Source: Candidatus Bathyarchaeota archaeon (GTDB lineage Archaea > Thermoproteota > Bathyarchaeia > Bathyarchaeales > Bathyarchaeaceae). Taken from it: 15,575 nt of DNA. Below are positions 1 to 7,305 of the stretch, one piece after another. Every line of letters starts with the position of its first letter. Position 1 is the stretch's first letter. The DNA lies in contig JAOUPL010000023.1 of assembly GCA_029879825.1 (NCBI GenBank), positions 1-15,575 of the forward strand, given 5' to 3'. The notes beneath the pieces were generated by a model. The model did not search any database. It saw nothing but the letters and a program-made list of their open reading frames with translations, and had not been told where the DNA came from. A program made the position numbers and the translations under genes.

Positions 1-1530
1 GTTCACAACGGGATCATCGAAAACTTTGCGGAGCTCAAGATGGAGCTTGAAGAGCGTGGACACACCTTTCGATCAAAAACCGACACTGAAGTTATTTCCC
101 ATCTCATTGAAGAAAAATTGAGGGAAGGCTTAACTCTCATCGAAGCAGTACGCGAGACTGTGAGGCGGTTGGATGGCTCCTACGCCATCGCTGTTGTTTC
201 ACTCAAAGAACCCGATAAGATTGTTTGTGCCCGAAAAGAAAGTCCCCTTGTTGTCGGAATCGCTGATAACGCCGTTTACTGTGCATCTGACATTCCTGCT
301 TTTCTCCCAATGACGAATAGGTCCGTTATCGTTCAAGATGGAGAAATCGTTGTTCTAAGTGATGAAGGCTACGAAATCAGGAAGATTCTCGATTGGACAC
401 AGGTTACTAGGGAACCTGAGCTTATCGACTGGTCCCCTGAAATGGCTGAAAAACAAGGTTATCCCCATTTTATGCTAAAGGAGATCCATGAGCAACCTTC
501 GTGCCTAAGAAACACGCTCAGGTTACAGGATCAATTTTTAGAGTTAATGACCACCTTCCTTGATCGGGCTGGAGAAGTTTTCCTAGTAGCTTGCGGGACC
601 TCTTACCACGCTTGTCTCGCAGCGTCCTACATGTTTTCTAAACTGGCGCTCTTAGCGACCCACCCTGTTATCGCGTCGGAGTTCGTCGAACAGCACGGGA
701 AATCTGTGAACATTGACAGCACCCTTCTCGTTGTCAGTCAGTCTGGAGAGACTGCTGACACCTTAGCAGCAGTTGAATGTGCGAGGCTACGCGCCGCTAC
801 GGTTATGGGACTTACAAACGTTGTCGGATCCACCCTAACCCGTGTTGCCCGCGTTTATATCTGTCAACAGTCAGGTCCGGAAATAGGAGTTGCGGCTACG
901 AAAACTTTTACCTCTCAGCTTTCCGTGCTCTCTCAGCTTGCTTTAAGGCTTGCCAAGAAAAGGGGAAAGGTTTCCCATGTAGAAATTGAGAACCTTGAAG
1001 AGAAGCTTGAGCAAATACCAGACATCGTTGAGAGGATTGTTCAGACTCAAGAGGAGAAGGTAAAACAGCTCGCTAGGAAATACCGAGGCAAACAGTGTTT
1101 CTTCTTTTTGGGAAGGGGGATAAGCTCGGCTGTCGCCCTTGAGGATAGGCTGAAACTCATGGAGATAGCCTACGTTCCTTCCATAGCCTATCCCGCTGGA
1201 GAAAGCAAACACGGACCCATCAGCCTGATTGAGCCGGGCTTTCCGGTGATCTTCATCTGTCCAAAAGATGACACTCATAAGACAATCGTGGGAAACATTA
1301 TGGAAATGAAGGCTCGAGGAGCCTCCATTATTGTTGTGGTTGAAAAGGGAGACGAGGAAATTAAATCCTTGGCTGACGATTACATTGAGATAGAGACGGG
1401 GTTGCCTGAAGTTTTGTCACCAATCCCGTATGTCATCCCGTTGCAACTCTTTGCCTATTACATGGCAATTGAGCGAAAATGCGACCCGGACATGCCTAGA
1501 AATCTAGCCAAATCGGTGACGGTTAAATAG
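1..1530 (+). CDS. glmS: Glutamine--fructose-6-phosphate aminotransferase (isomerizing), 5'-truncated
   Basis: Makes glucosamine-6-phosphate from fructose-6-phosphate and glutamine, the entry to UDP-GlcNAc for glycans; cytosolic. The frame is open from base 1, so the start lies outside the window. 509 residues are visible, against about 600 for the family, so roughly 95 N-terminal residues, including the catalytic Cys of the glutaminase domain, are missing by truncation of the window. The first visible residues, VHNGIIENF, belong to the class II glutaminase domain. Two SIS sugar-isomerase domains follow: the first has FLVACGTSYHA (about visible residues 194-204) and VSQSGETADTLAA; the second has FFLGRGISSAVALEDRLKL and AGESKHGP. 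The end RNLAKSVTVK is the conserved tail of the family. pcm follows 50 bases downstream on the same strand and may share its transcript. Identification is secure. Confidence 0.96.
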   Translation, partial: VHNGIIENFAELKMELEERGHTFRSKTDTEVISHLIEEKLREGLTLIEAVRETVRRLDGSYAIAVVSLKEPDKIVCARKESPLVVGIADNAVYCASDIPAFLPMTNRSVIVQDGEIVVLSDEGYEIRKILDWTQVTREPELIDWSPEMAEKQGYPHFMLKEIHEQPSCLRNTLRLQDQFLELMTTFLDRAGEVFLVACGTSYHACLAASYMFSKLALLATHPVIASEFVEQHGKSVNIDSTLLVVSQSGETADTLAAVECARLRAATVMGLTNVVGSTLTRVARVYICQQSGPEIGVAATKTFTSQLSVLSQLALRLAKKRGKVSHVEIENLEEKLEQIPDIVERIVQTQEEKVKQLARKYRGKQCFFFLGRGISSAVALEDRLKLMEIAYVPSIAYPAGESKHGPISLIEPGFPVIFICPKDDTHKTIVGNIMEMKARGASIIVVVEKGDEEIKSLADDYIEIETGLPEVLSPIPYVIPLQLFAYYMAIERKCDPDMPRNLAKSVTVK

Positions 1531-1580
1531 AATCGTAAAGTCTTAAGGCGTACATTCACAGTTATTCTTGTGGATGAAAG

Positions 1581-2286
1581 ATGGAGAAGCAGGCTTGGGA
1601 AGGGCTAATTCAAAGACTGATCAGAGAGGGCATTCTCCGGTCGCCTAGGGTTATTAAGGCGCTGCGTCGAGTTCCTCGTAACTCCTTTCTTCCCGAAAGG
1701 GTTGAGGCTCATGCGGCGATGGATTCCCCGCTTCCCATAGGGTTTGGGCAAACCATTTCCGCGCCTCTCAGTTGATCCAAGGCGGTCAACTGGGCGAAAC
1801 ATGGTATGCATCATGGATGAAGCCCTCGAATTGGAAGTGGGACATAGGGTCCTGGAGATAGGAGCTGGTTCAGGTTGGCATGCTTCTACAATAGCTGAGA
1901 TTGTGGCTCCAGCTGGTGCGAAAAGAGAAGAGTGGGGGCATGTTTACACTGTGGAAAGGGTTCCTGAATTGGCCGAGTTTGCGAGAAGAAACGTTGAGAG
2001 GGCAGGGTATGGGAATCGAGTTGCCGTGATTTGTGGCGACGGTTCCTTGGGGCATCTAGAGAAGGCTCCATATGATCGTGTCTTGGTGACAGCGGCTGCT
2101 CCAGAAATTCCTAAGCCGTTGATTGAACAGTTAGAAAACGGAGGAATCTTGGTTATTCCAGTTGGGGGTCTCCACCTCTACCAGACTCTGGTGCGAGTTA
2201 GGAAAAAAGATGGAAAGGTCTTTGAGGAAAATTTGGGTGGAGTCGCGTTTGTGCCTCTGATTGGGAAACTCGGATTCAAACCATAA
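1581..2286 (+). CDS. pcm: Protein-L-isoaspartate O-methyltransferase, interrupted by a 31-nt putative BHB intron
   Basis: Repairs isoaspartyl residues in aged proteins by SAM-dependent methylation; cytosolic. Exon 1 (1581-1767) encodes the N-terminal part up to LPIGFGQTISAP. Exon 2 (1799-2286) starts in another frame and encodes MVCIMDEALEL, the SAM-binding loop VLEIGAGSGWHAS, and the late motifs DRVLVTAAAPEIPKPL and GGILVIPVGG. Read straight through, exon 1 stops at TGA 1773-1775. Joining 1767 to 1799 gives 675 nt (224 aa), the usual family length, and recreates ISAPHMV, with the His codon made of C1767 plus A1799-C1800. The start ATG 1581 is chosen because an in-frame TGA lies at 1575-1577. 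A GGATGA stretch just upstream could serve as ribosome site. The 3' end converges on FEN-1 with an 8-base gap. Without splicing the gene would be a pseudogene; a sequencing error is unlikely because both junction and fold agree. Confidence 0.9.
1768..1798 (+). other. Putative bulge-helix-bulge (BHB) intron in pcm, 31 nt
   Basis: Seen directly: inner helix 1769-1775 (CAGTTGA) with 1786-1792 (TCAACTG), 7 bp with no mismatch, extendable by T1776-G1785 and C1777-G1784. The central helix has exactly 4 bp, 1762-1765 (CGCC) with 1793-1796 (GGCG). A 3-nt bulge TCT (1766-1768) lies on the 5' strand and a 3-nt bulge AAA (1797-1799) on the 3' strand. G1761-C1800 closes the motif. A further 5-bp helix, 1752-1756 with 1801-1805, is possible across a 4-nt side bulge. 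Known: the archaeal splicing endonuclease cuts after the second base of each 3-nt bulge, here after C1767 and after A1798. These are exactly the cuts that restore the pcm frame and the conserved His of ISAPHM. The outer helix is imperfect, so this may be a relaxed BHB. Confidence 0.82.
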
Positions 2287-2294
2287 CTTGATGG

Positions 2295-3332
2295 TCAAGC
2301 GCCGAACCATGTTTCAAGAGTTACTTTTCCCTTGGCTTTTCTTAGGCCTTCAGTCATTTTTTTGAGGGCTTTTCGCACCCTTTCCTCGGAGAAGTCTCTT
2401 TCGCGGCATAGAAAGTCTACTATGCCCTCGACGTCGGGTTCTTTCCAGGTCAATTTGTAGTTGTCTGTGACCTTTGGGTTGAGGAAGATTTCTCGTATTC
2501 TTTGGGGTTCAGCTGGAAACTCTGCCTCTTTCAGTGTGGGTAGCAGTTTCTCGAGGCTTCCGTGTTGTTTTATTAGTTTGAGGGCGGTTTTTGGTCCTAT
2601 ACCTTTTACGCCTTCAGGGTTGAAGTCCGTTCCCACCAAGATGCCGATGTCTATGAGTTGTTCGCGGGTGATGTTCAGCTCTTTGAGAAGCTGATCTAGT
2701 TCTATGATTTCGGGAACGACCTCGACGTAGACAGGTTTTCTCGGGAGTTTTCTTCTTCCACTTATCGTTACGTTTCTCACAAGCGTGGGTGCACCGAAAA
2801 GGAGGCTGTCGTAGTCTTGGCTGGCGCAGTAGCTGGTGTCGCCCTTTTTTGCTAGGTAGGCTGCTTGAGCTTCGCCTTCGGATGGTGCTTGAACCCATGG
2901 CACGCCTATCTGGGTGAGGAGGCGCTTTGAGTCTTCTGCCATGTAGTCTTTGAGCCTTGAGGTCATTTGGGCGTAGGTTCGGGCCTCTTCTATTTTGCCT
3001 TCTTGCAATGCTCGTTCATACTTGATGAGAGCTTCTGCCTTAACTTTGGCTCGGCGTTTGATTTCTACCTCTTTGAGGGCTGGTGGAACTCCGTCAAAGA
3101 CGTAGACAACTTTGATGTCCATCTCAATGAGGTTGGCTGTTCGATAGAATAAGCCGCTTAGGTGGCTGGTTATCCTGCCAGTGCTGTCTTTTAGTGGTGT
3201 TCCGTCTGGTTGGCGGATGATGGCGAGAAACTGGTAAAGGGCGTTGTAGGCGTCGATGGCTATGGACTTTCCGCTCAAACTTTTAAGGTCAACCTTTGTT
3301 TTGGGCACCAGTTTTCTCAAATTTACGCCCAA
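2295..3332 (-). CDS. fen: Flap endonuclease 1
   Basis: Structure-specific nuclease that removes 5' flaps in Okazaki fragment maturation and base-excision repair; works with PCNA. 345 aa, normal for archaeal FEN-1. The start is TTG at 3330-3332, accepted because it gives the obligatory MGV N-terminus, whose Gly2 sits near the active site. The acidic active-site set is present: D27 (AIDAYNALYQ), D80 (YVFDGVPP), E152 and E154 (APSEGEAQAAYL), D173 and D175 (SQDYDSLLFG), and D236 (GTDFNPEG). The helix-two-turn-helix GVKGIGPKTALKLI is at 241-254. The C-terminus KVTLETWFGA is a PCNA-binding PIP box with Lys in place of the usual Gln. It lies downstream of the winged-helix gene on the same strand, 63 bases away. 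TATA-like stretches (CTTTAAAC about 3375-3382; CCTTTAATCC about 3359-3368) fit its own short-leader or leaderless promoter. Confidence 0.96.
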   Translation of the reverse strand: MGVNLRKLVPKTKVDLKSLSGKSIAIDAYNALYQFLAIIRQPDGTPLKDSTGRITSHLSGLFYRTANLIEMDIKVVYVFDGVPPALKEVEIKRRAKVKAEALIKYERALQEGKIEEARTYAQMTSRLKDYMAEDSKRLLTQIGVPWVQAPSEGEAQAAYLAKKGDTSYCASQDYDSLLFGAPTLVRNVTISGRRKLPRKPVYVEVVPEIIELDQLLKELNITREQLIDIGILVGTDFNPEGVKGIGPKTALKLIKQHGSLEKLLPTLKEAEFPAEPQRIREIFLNPKVTDNYKLTWKEPDVEGIVDFLCRERDFSEERVRKALKKMTEGLRKAKGKVTLETWFGA

Positions 3333-3395
3333 AGTTTTGCACCACTGTGTTAAGGCAGGATTAAAGGCTAATCTGTTTAAAGGCGGAAGGCACTC

Positions 3396-3635
3396 TTAAC
3401 CTTCTTTCCTTTCGATTAGTTCAACTCTTCTTTTTCCTTTGGTGAGGGCTGAGACATGGATTTTGCCTTCGATTTCCATTCTCATCAAATTCTTGTTCAG
3501 GTCTCCAAACCCTATACCCTCATAACTCTCTTTCACCAAGTCATATAATTCGACATCGGTCAAAGGACCCTTTCTCTCCAGAATCTCCACTATCGTCGTG
3601 TAGAGAGGGTGAGGTTTCCAAGTTTTTATAGACAT
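3396..3635 (-). CDS. Small winged-helix protein, function unknown
   Basis: A 79-residue soluble protein with no signal peptide or membrane segment. The pattern reads as a winged helix: helix 1 around HPLYTTIVEILERKG, helix 2 around TDVELYDLVKES, a candidate recognition helix DLNKNLMRMEIEGKI, then a basic hairpin, VSALTKGKRRVELIER, as wing. Such small archaeal proteins may bind DNA or act as subunits of larger complexes; the target cannot be told from sequence. The start ATG 3633-3635 is preceded by AGGAG 8 bases upstream, a good ribosome site. It lies 24 bases after the Cdc48 stop and 63 bases before FEN-1, so co-transcription with Cdc48 is likely. I do not recognise a named family. Confidence 0.75.
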   Translation of the reverse strand: MSIKTWKPHPLYTTIVEILERKGPLTDVELYDLVKESYEGIGFGDLNKNLMRMEIEGKIHVSALTKGKRRVELIERKEG

Positions 3636-3659
3636 TTTTTGGCTCCTAAGGGCATAAGC

Positions 3660-5831
3660 CTACGCCACTGGTGTTGTGGGCTTCTTTAGTTGACGAACCT
3701 GCTCCATGAAGCCCTTGTACCATGCCTCCATGCCCGGCCTTATGGTTGGTCCAATCTTTTCTGTGGCTTTTTTGAAATCATCGAGGCCAACTTCTTTGGC
3801 TTTTATATCCGTCCTTAAGGCATTCAGTGCAGCTTCTCTGCAAAGCGCTTCGATGTCAGCTCCAGAATAGCTCTTCGTCGTGGTGGCCAGTTGGGATAAG
3901 TCCACATCTTTTGTCAAGGGCATGTCTTTGGTGTAAATTTTAAAGATTTCTAGCCTAGTTTTCTGGTCTGGCTCTGGAACGTAAATTAAACGGTCAAATC
4001 TTCCTGGTCGAAGAATTGCGGGGTCCACTATGTCAGGTCTGTTCGTTGCAGCGAGGACAACCACATCCTCTAGGGTGATTATTCCATCCATCTCTGTTAG
4101 GAGTTGGCTGATGACGCGCTCCGTGACTCCGCTGTCGGCGTAGCCCATTCCTCTTCTGGGCACGAGGGAGTCAAACTCGTCGAAGAAAATAACAGCTGGA
4201 GCAGCCATCCTTGCCTTCCTAAACACCTCTCGAATAGCCTTCTCCGATTCGCCAACCCACTTTGAAAAGACTTCTGGACCTTTTATTGTTATGAAGTTTG
4301 CCTCGCTTTCGGTGGCCACAGCCCTTGCCAGCAAGGTTTTTCCACATCCTGGGGGTCCGTAAAGCAGAATGCCTTTTGGTGGTCGTATGCCCATTCGCTT
4401 AAAGATGTCGGGGTTTTTGAGGGGCCATTCCACAGCCTCTATGAGTTCCTCTTTCACGTTTTCTAAACCGCCTATGTCTGTCCAGTGAACTGCTGGCACT
4501 TCTATGTATACTTCTCTCATGGCTGTCGGTGTGATCTCTCTGTAAGCGTTTGAGAAGTCTTCCATTCGAACCTCCATTTTTTCTAGAACGTTGGGTGGAA
4601 CGCGCTCTTCTTCTAGGTTTATCTCGGGCAGATATCTACGCAGGGCTTTCATGGCAGTTTCGCGGCCCAATGCAGCCAGGTCTGCCCCTGTGTAACCGTG
4701 GGTTATGTCGGTAAGTTTCTTTAAATCAACGTCCTCAGCCAGCGGCATTCCCCTTGTGTGTATTTGCAGTATTTCATGTCGCGCCTGTTTGTCAGGTACT
4801 CCTATCTCTATCTCCCGGTCAAACCGTCCCGGTCTTCTCAAAGCGGGATCGAGGGCTTCAGGTCTGTTTGTCGCGCCTACGACTATGAGGTTTCCTCTTC
4901 CTTCAAGTCCGTCCATCAAAGCGAGGAGTTGGGCAACAACTCTCCTCTCAACCTCACCTGTCACTTCTTCTCTTTTAGGCGCCATGGCGTCAAGCTCGTC
5001 GATGAAAATAATGCTGGGAGAATTTTTTTGAGCTTTTTGAAACATCTCACGGAGTCTAGCCTCCGACTCACCGTAAAACTTGCTCATTATTTCTGGGCCG
5101 TTTATGGAGTAGAAGTTAGCTTCTGATTCGTTTGCAACGGCTCTAGCGAGAAGTGTTTTTCCGCAGCCTGGTGGGCCGTGTAGCAAGACTCCTTTTGGGG
5201 GCTCTATCCCAAGCCTTTGGAAGAGTTCTGGGTGTCGCAGCGGAAGTTCAACCATCTCTCGTATTCGCTGAATTTCTTCGTGGAGTCCCCCTATGTCTTC
5301 GTAGGTGGTGGGGGGCATGCCTTTGGCTTCGGGGGTTGGCTCGGTTAAGATCTGGACGTTTGTCCCGTGTGTGATTCTTACGATTCCATGAGGGCGGGCT
5401 TTGGTCACTGTGAAGGGTATGGCGTGGCCCAGCATCATGACGAGGGTGGTGTCTCCTTCCACGAAGGTTCTTTCCATGAGTCTGTTTTTCACAAAATTGG
5501 TGAAGTCGTCGTCTACGTTCAGTTTCATGTCGATTGGAGCCAGAACAACGCTTGTCGCATCGCTTACTTTTGCCGGATGAACTATGACGTATTCATTTAT
5601 CGCTACTCCAGCGTTTTTGCGGGTAAACCCATCGATTCGTATTATTCCTCTGTCTTGGTCTTCAGAGTAGGCTGGCCAAGCTATGGCCGCCGTATTTCTT
5701 TTCCCTACGATTTCCATTACGTCCCCTGCTGAGATGCCTAGCTTTTGCATGGTTTTTTGATCGATTCTGGCGATTCCTCTGTATACGTCGCGTTGTCTGG
5801 CGTCTTCGACTCTGAGTTGAACTTCGCTCAC
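3660..5831 (-). CDS. cdc48: Cdc48/VCP-like (VAT) AAA ATPase
   Basis: Hexameric double-ring unfoldase that extracts and unfolds proteins, probably feeding the archaeal proteasome. 723 aa, close to other archaeal VAT proteins. The N-terminal double-psi-barrel and adjacent domain span about 1-175. D1 has Walker A GPPGCGKT (219-226), pore loop KFYGESE (251-257), Walker B IIFIDELD and arginine-finger region RRPGRFD. D2 has Walker A GPPGCGKT (492-499), pore loop KWVGESE, Walker B VIFFDEFD (548-554) and RPGRFD. Both ATP sites look intact. The C-terminus ends KKPTTPVA, so the HbYX proteasome-docking tail found on some relatives is absent. The start is GTG 5829-5831 with upstream GGAAGG as ribosome site. 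It heads a likely operon with the winged-helix gene and perhaps FEN-1. Its promoter region contains a 14-bp perfect palindrome. Confidence 0.97.
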   Translation of the reverse strand: MSEVQLRVEDARQRDVYRGIARIDQKTMQKLGISAGDVMEIVGKRNTAAIAWPAYSEDQDRGIIRIDGFTRKNAGVAINEYVIVHPAKVSDATSVVLAPIDMKLNVDDDFTNFVKNRLMERTFVEGDTTLVMMLGHAIPFTVTKARPHGIVRITHGTNVQILTEPTPEAKGMPPTTYEDIGGLHEEIQRIREMVELPLRHPELFQRLGIEPPKGVLLHGPPGCGKTLLARAVANESEANFYSINGPEIMSKFYGESEARLREMFQKAQKNSPSIIFIDELDAMAPKREEVTGEVERRVVAQLLALMDGLEGRGNLIVVGATNRPEALDPALRRPGRFDREIEIGVPDKQARHEILQIHTRGMPLAEDVDLKKLTDITHGYTGADLAALGRETAMKALRRYLPEINLEEERVPPNVLEKMEVRMEDFSNAYREITPTAMREVYIEVPAVHWTDIGGLENVKEELIEAVEWPLKNPDIFKRMGIRPPKGILLYGPPGCGKTLLARAVATESEANFITIKGPEVFSKWVGESEKAIREVFRKARMAAPAVIFFDEFDSLVPRRGMGYADSGVTERVISQLLTEMDGIITLEDVVVLAATNRPDIVDPAILRPGRFDRLIYVPEPDQKTRLEIFKIYTKDMPLTKDVDLSQLATTTKSYSGADIEALCREAALNALRTDIKAKEVGLDDFKKATEKIGPTIRPGMEAWYKGFMEQVRQLKKPTTPVA

Positions 5832-5858
5832 CTATTTTTCCTTCCTTTATAGTTGATC

Positions 5859-5872
5859 GTGAAAGCTTTCAC
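5859..5872. promoter_or_regulatory. Perfect 14-bp palindrome near the predicted cdc48 transcription start
   Basis: GTGAAAGCTTTCAC reads the same on both strands. It lies 27 bases upstream of the cdc48 start codon and about 20-35 bases downstream of the TATA-like box, so it would overlap the expected initiation site on the minus strand. That placement suits a repressor operator. Function is inference; the perfect symmetry is seen. Confidence 0.5.
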
Positions 5873-5892
5873 ATCTCGAAAGGCTGAGCTTC

Positions 5893-5905
5893 CTATATAA
5901 ACTTT
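5893..5905 (-). promoter_or_regulatory. TATA-box promoter of cdc48
   Basis: On the minus strand the stretch reads AAAGTTTATATAG, a good archaeal TATA box. The expected start, about 25 bases downstream, falls near 5870, giving a leader of about 40 nt before GTG 5831. It lies in the 83-base gap between aEF-1beta and cdc48, which suggests cdc48 is transcribed independently. Confidence 0.6.
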
Positions 5906-5914
5906 AAAGAGAAA

Positions 5915-6208
5915 CTAGACCCTGCGAACCATTATTGTTTCTATCTGACTGACTTCTTTGATTTTAAGGAGGTAACTTTCCACTTCATCTAACACTCCCG
6001 ACCTGTCTTCTGGGAGAACGATGTGTACGATTAATGCCGAGAGTCCAAAGGCTATGGGTTCTTCTGCGAATCCATGAACTGAAGCAAACTTTGGCAACTT
6101 CTTCTTTATTTTTTCTTTCAGCACGTTGAGGTCAACCGTTGCTTCGGATGGAAAAATTTTGAAGGAAATAACGACGTTTCCCAAGTCTTTTCCTTCTCCT
6201 ATGGTCAT
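5915..6208 (-). CDS. ef1b: Translation elongation factor 1-beta (aEF-1beta), nucleotide exchange factor
   Basis: Exchanges GDP for GTP on archaeal aEF-1alpha during translation. The single domain is the EF1 guanine-exchange fold: the N-terminal strand GNVVISFKIFPSEATVDL, FGLSALIVHIVLPEDRSG in the middle, and the strand VSQIETIMVRRV at the end. From ATG 6206-6208 the product is 97 aa. An alternative start, TTG 6182-6184, gives 89 aa beginning MGNVVISFKI. This matches the usual archaeal length and N-terminus, and GGAGAAGG lies a few bases upstream of it, while the ATG has no clear ribosome site. The shorter form may therefore be the real product; the longer frame is listed because ATG is the stronger initiator. 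A TATA-like box at about 6277-6284 would serve either start. Confidence 0.93.
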   Translation of the reverse strand: MTIGEGKDLGNVVISFKIFPSEATVDLNVLKEKIKKKLPKFASVHGFAEEPIAFGLSALIVHIVLPEDRSGVLDEVESYLLKIKEVSQIETIMVRRV

Positions 6209-6275
6209 GATAATCCGGACTTGTGCGAGGTCATGGCGATAATCTCCGTAAACTCCCCTTTTTATGAACGCCCTC

Positions 6276-6285
6276 CTATAAAAGC
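6276..6285 (-). promoter_or_regulatory. TATA-like box of aEF-1beta
   Basis: The minus strand reads GCTTTTATAG. Expected initiation is near 6254, giving a leader of about 45 nt to ATG 6208 or about 70 nt to TTG 6184. It shares a 199-base divergent region with the nucleoside phosphorylase gene. Confidence 0.45.
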
Positions 6286-6359
6286 ATACTTTTGATTGGA
6301 GATGATGCGAAATAGAAGGAACGATTGAAGTTGGAAATGATTAAACGGGGACCGCTCAG

Positions 6360-6367
6360 AATTTATA
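6360..6367 (+). promoter_or_regulatory. TATA-like box of the nucleoside phosphorylase gene
   Basis: AATTTATA lies about 48 bases ahead of the first ATG. Initiation near 6390 would leave a leader of about 20 nt containing the GAGGG ribosome site at 6403-6407. Confidence 0.5.
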
Positions 6368-6407
6368 GCTCAAAGCTTAAAGACCTTTCTGAAAGTCGAT
6401 TAGAGGG

Positions 6408-7172
6408 ATGATGATGAAAAAAAGGATACAGCCTCACATAATGTGCGGCATAGGAGATGTTGCAAAGTATGTCCTACTTCCCGGAGATCCTAAAAGGGTG
6501 GAAAGAATTGCGTCATTTTTCGACGAGGCGCACAAAGTTGCGGAGTATAGAGGATTTGTGACCTACTCAGGGAAAGTTGATGGAATAGGTATCTCGGCTT
6601 GTTCGACAGGTATTGGGTGTCCCTCCGCAGCGATTGTTGTAGAGGAGTTGATGAAAATCGGCGCGGAGACTTTCATTAGGGTAGGCACAACTGGCGCCCT
6701 CCAACCTGATATAGAAATTGGCGATATCGTTATTGGAACTGCTGCAGTGCGGGCGGACGGCACAACCAGATCCTATCTGCCAGTTGAATACCCTGCGGTT
6801 GCGAGCTTGGAAGTAGTCTCTGCTTTGCTTCAAGCATCTAGAAGGATGAAGAAAAAGATCCACTTAGGAATCGTTTTGACTTCAGATGCTTTTTACAGCG
6901 AGAACACCGACGCTACATGGAGATTCAGCAAGGCAAACGTTTTGTCGATCGAAATGGAATGTTCCACCATTTTTGCGCTCACAGGGTTGAAGGGACTGAG
7001 GTCCGGAGCCATTATGGCGGTTGACGGAAATCTCGTGAAGGGGATAAAGAAAGGTGAGTTTGAACCTGGTGAGAGAACGGGAGAGCTTGATGAGCGCGTT
7101 CAAAAGGCTATCGAGGACGTAATTGGAATCGCTATCGAAGCAGTAAAACTACTTGAAGGGGCCCCTCTTTAA
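6408..7172 (+). CDS. Nucleoside phosphorylase, PNP/UDP family
   Basis: Expected to split nucleosides with phosphate into base and (deoxy)ribose-1-phosphate; cytosolic, hexameric family. 254 aa, normal length. Family marks: LLPGDPKRVERI near the N-terminus (phosphate region), STGIGCPSAAIVVEEL, FIRVGTTGALQPDIEIGDIV, and SIEMECSTIFAL, the nucleoside-binding MEME-type site. The Gln-x-Arg pair used by uridine phosphorylase to hold uracil is not apparent in the segment after SDAFY, which favours a purine or methylthioadenosine enzyme. However, the usual Ser-Asp of purine enzymes reads VDGN, so the substrate stays open. Three ATG codons stand in a row (6408, 6411, 6414). GAGGG at 6403-6407 best fits initiation at 6414. 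It converges on the permease remnant. The nearby nucleoside importer, deaminase and kinases support a salvage role. Confidence 0.9.
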   Translation: MMMKKRIQPHIMCGIGDVAKYVLLPGDPKRVERIASFFDEAHKVAEYRGFVTYSGKVDGIGISACSTGIGCPSAAIVVEELMKIGAETFIRVGTTGALQPDIEIGDIVIGTAAVRADGTTRSYLPVEYPAVASLEVVSALLQASRRMKKKIHLGIVLTSDAFYSENTDATWRFSKANVLSIEMECSTIFALTGLKGLRSGAIMAVDGNLVKGIKKGEFEPGERTGELDERVQKAIEDVIGIAIEAVKLLEGAPL

Positions 7173-7305
7173 CATAGAGCTTATAGTTGCTTGGAGGAAT
7201 AGTCTTTCTGACTAAGCCAGCCAACACTGCTACCGTGAGTATGTAAGGGATAGTTAAGATGATCTGCGACGGAAGTAGTCCTAATGCTTGAAGCTCATCT
7301 GCAAC
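7162..7305 (-). pseudogene. C-terminal remnant of a second BMP/Nup-type ABC nucleoside permease
   Basis: The minus strand encodes VADELQALGLLPSQIILT followed by IPYILTVAVL and a basic tail ending YVKEG. This matches the end of NupQ-type permeases: the pattern ADxLQ, then PSQ, then PYxLT, then a basic tail with Pro and a final Y-x-x-E. The complete permease at 11691-12698 ends with the similar IPYITT and PYRRE. Only the last segment survives. Upstream the frame meets stops and a purine-pyrimidine tract. Downstream the frame runs on into the antisense of the phosphorylase gene, so the original stop appears lost. It overlaps the 3' end of the phosphorylase gene by 11 bases. Seen: the sequence resemblance within the window. 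Inferred: an older importer operon converged here and was lost. Confidence 0.6.

Noticed and set aside
1766..1788. A shorter 20-nt intron using the inner helix as the 4-bp central helix
   Set aside because: It would leave the frame broken and has no 3-nt bulge on the 3' strand; the 31-nt form fits all constraints.
1581..2286. pcm as a simple pseudogene or an assembly frameshift
   Set aside because: A single-base error cannot explain 31 extra bases, and the insert ends match both the conserved motif and the bulge cut sites. The rest of the gene is intact.
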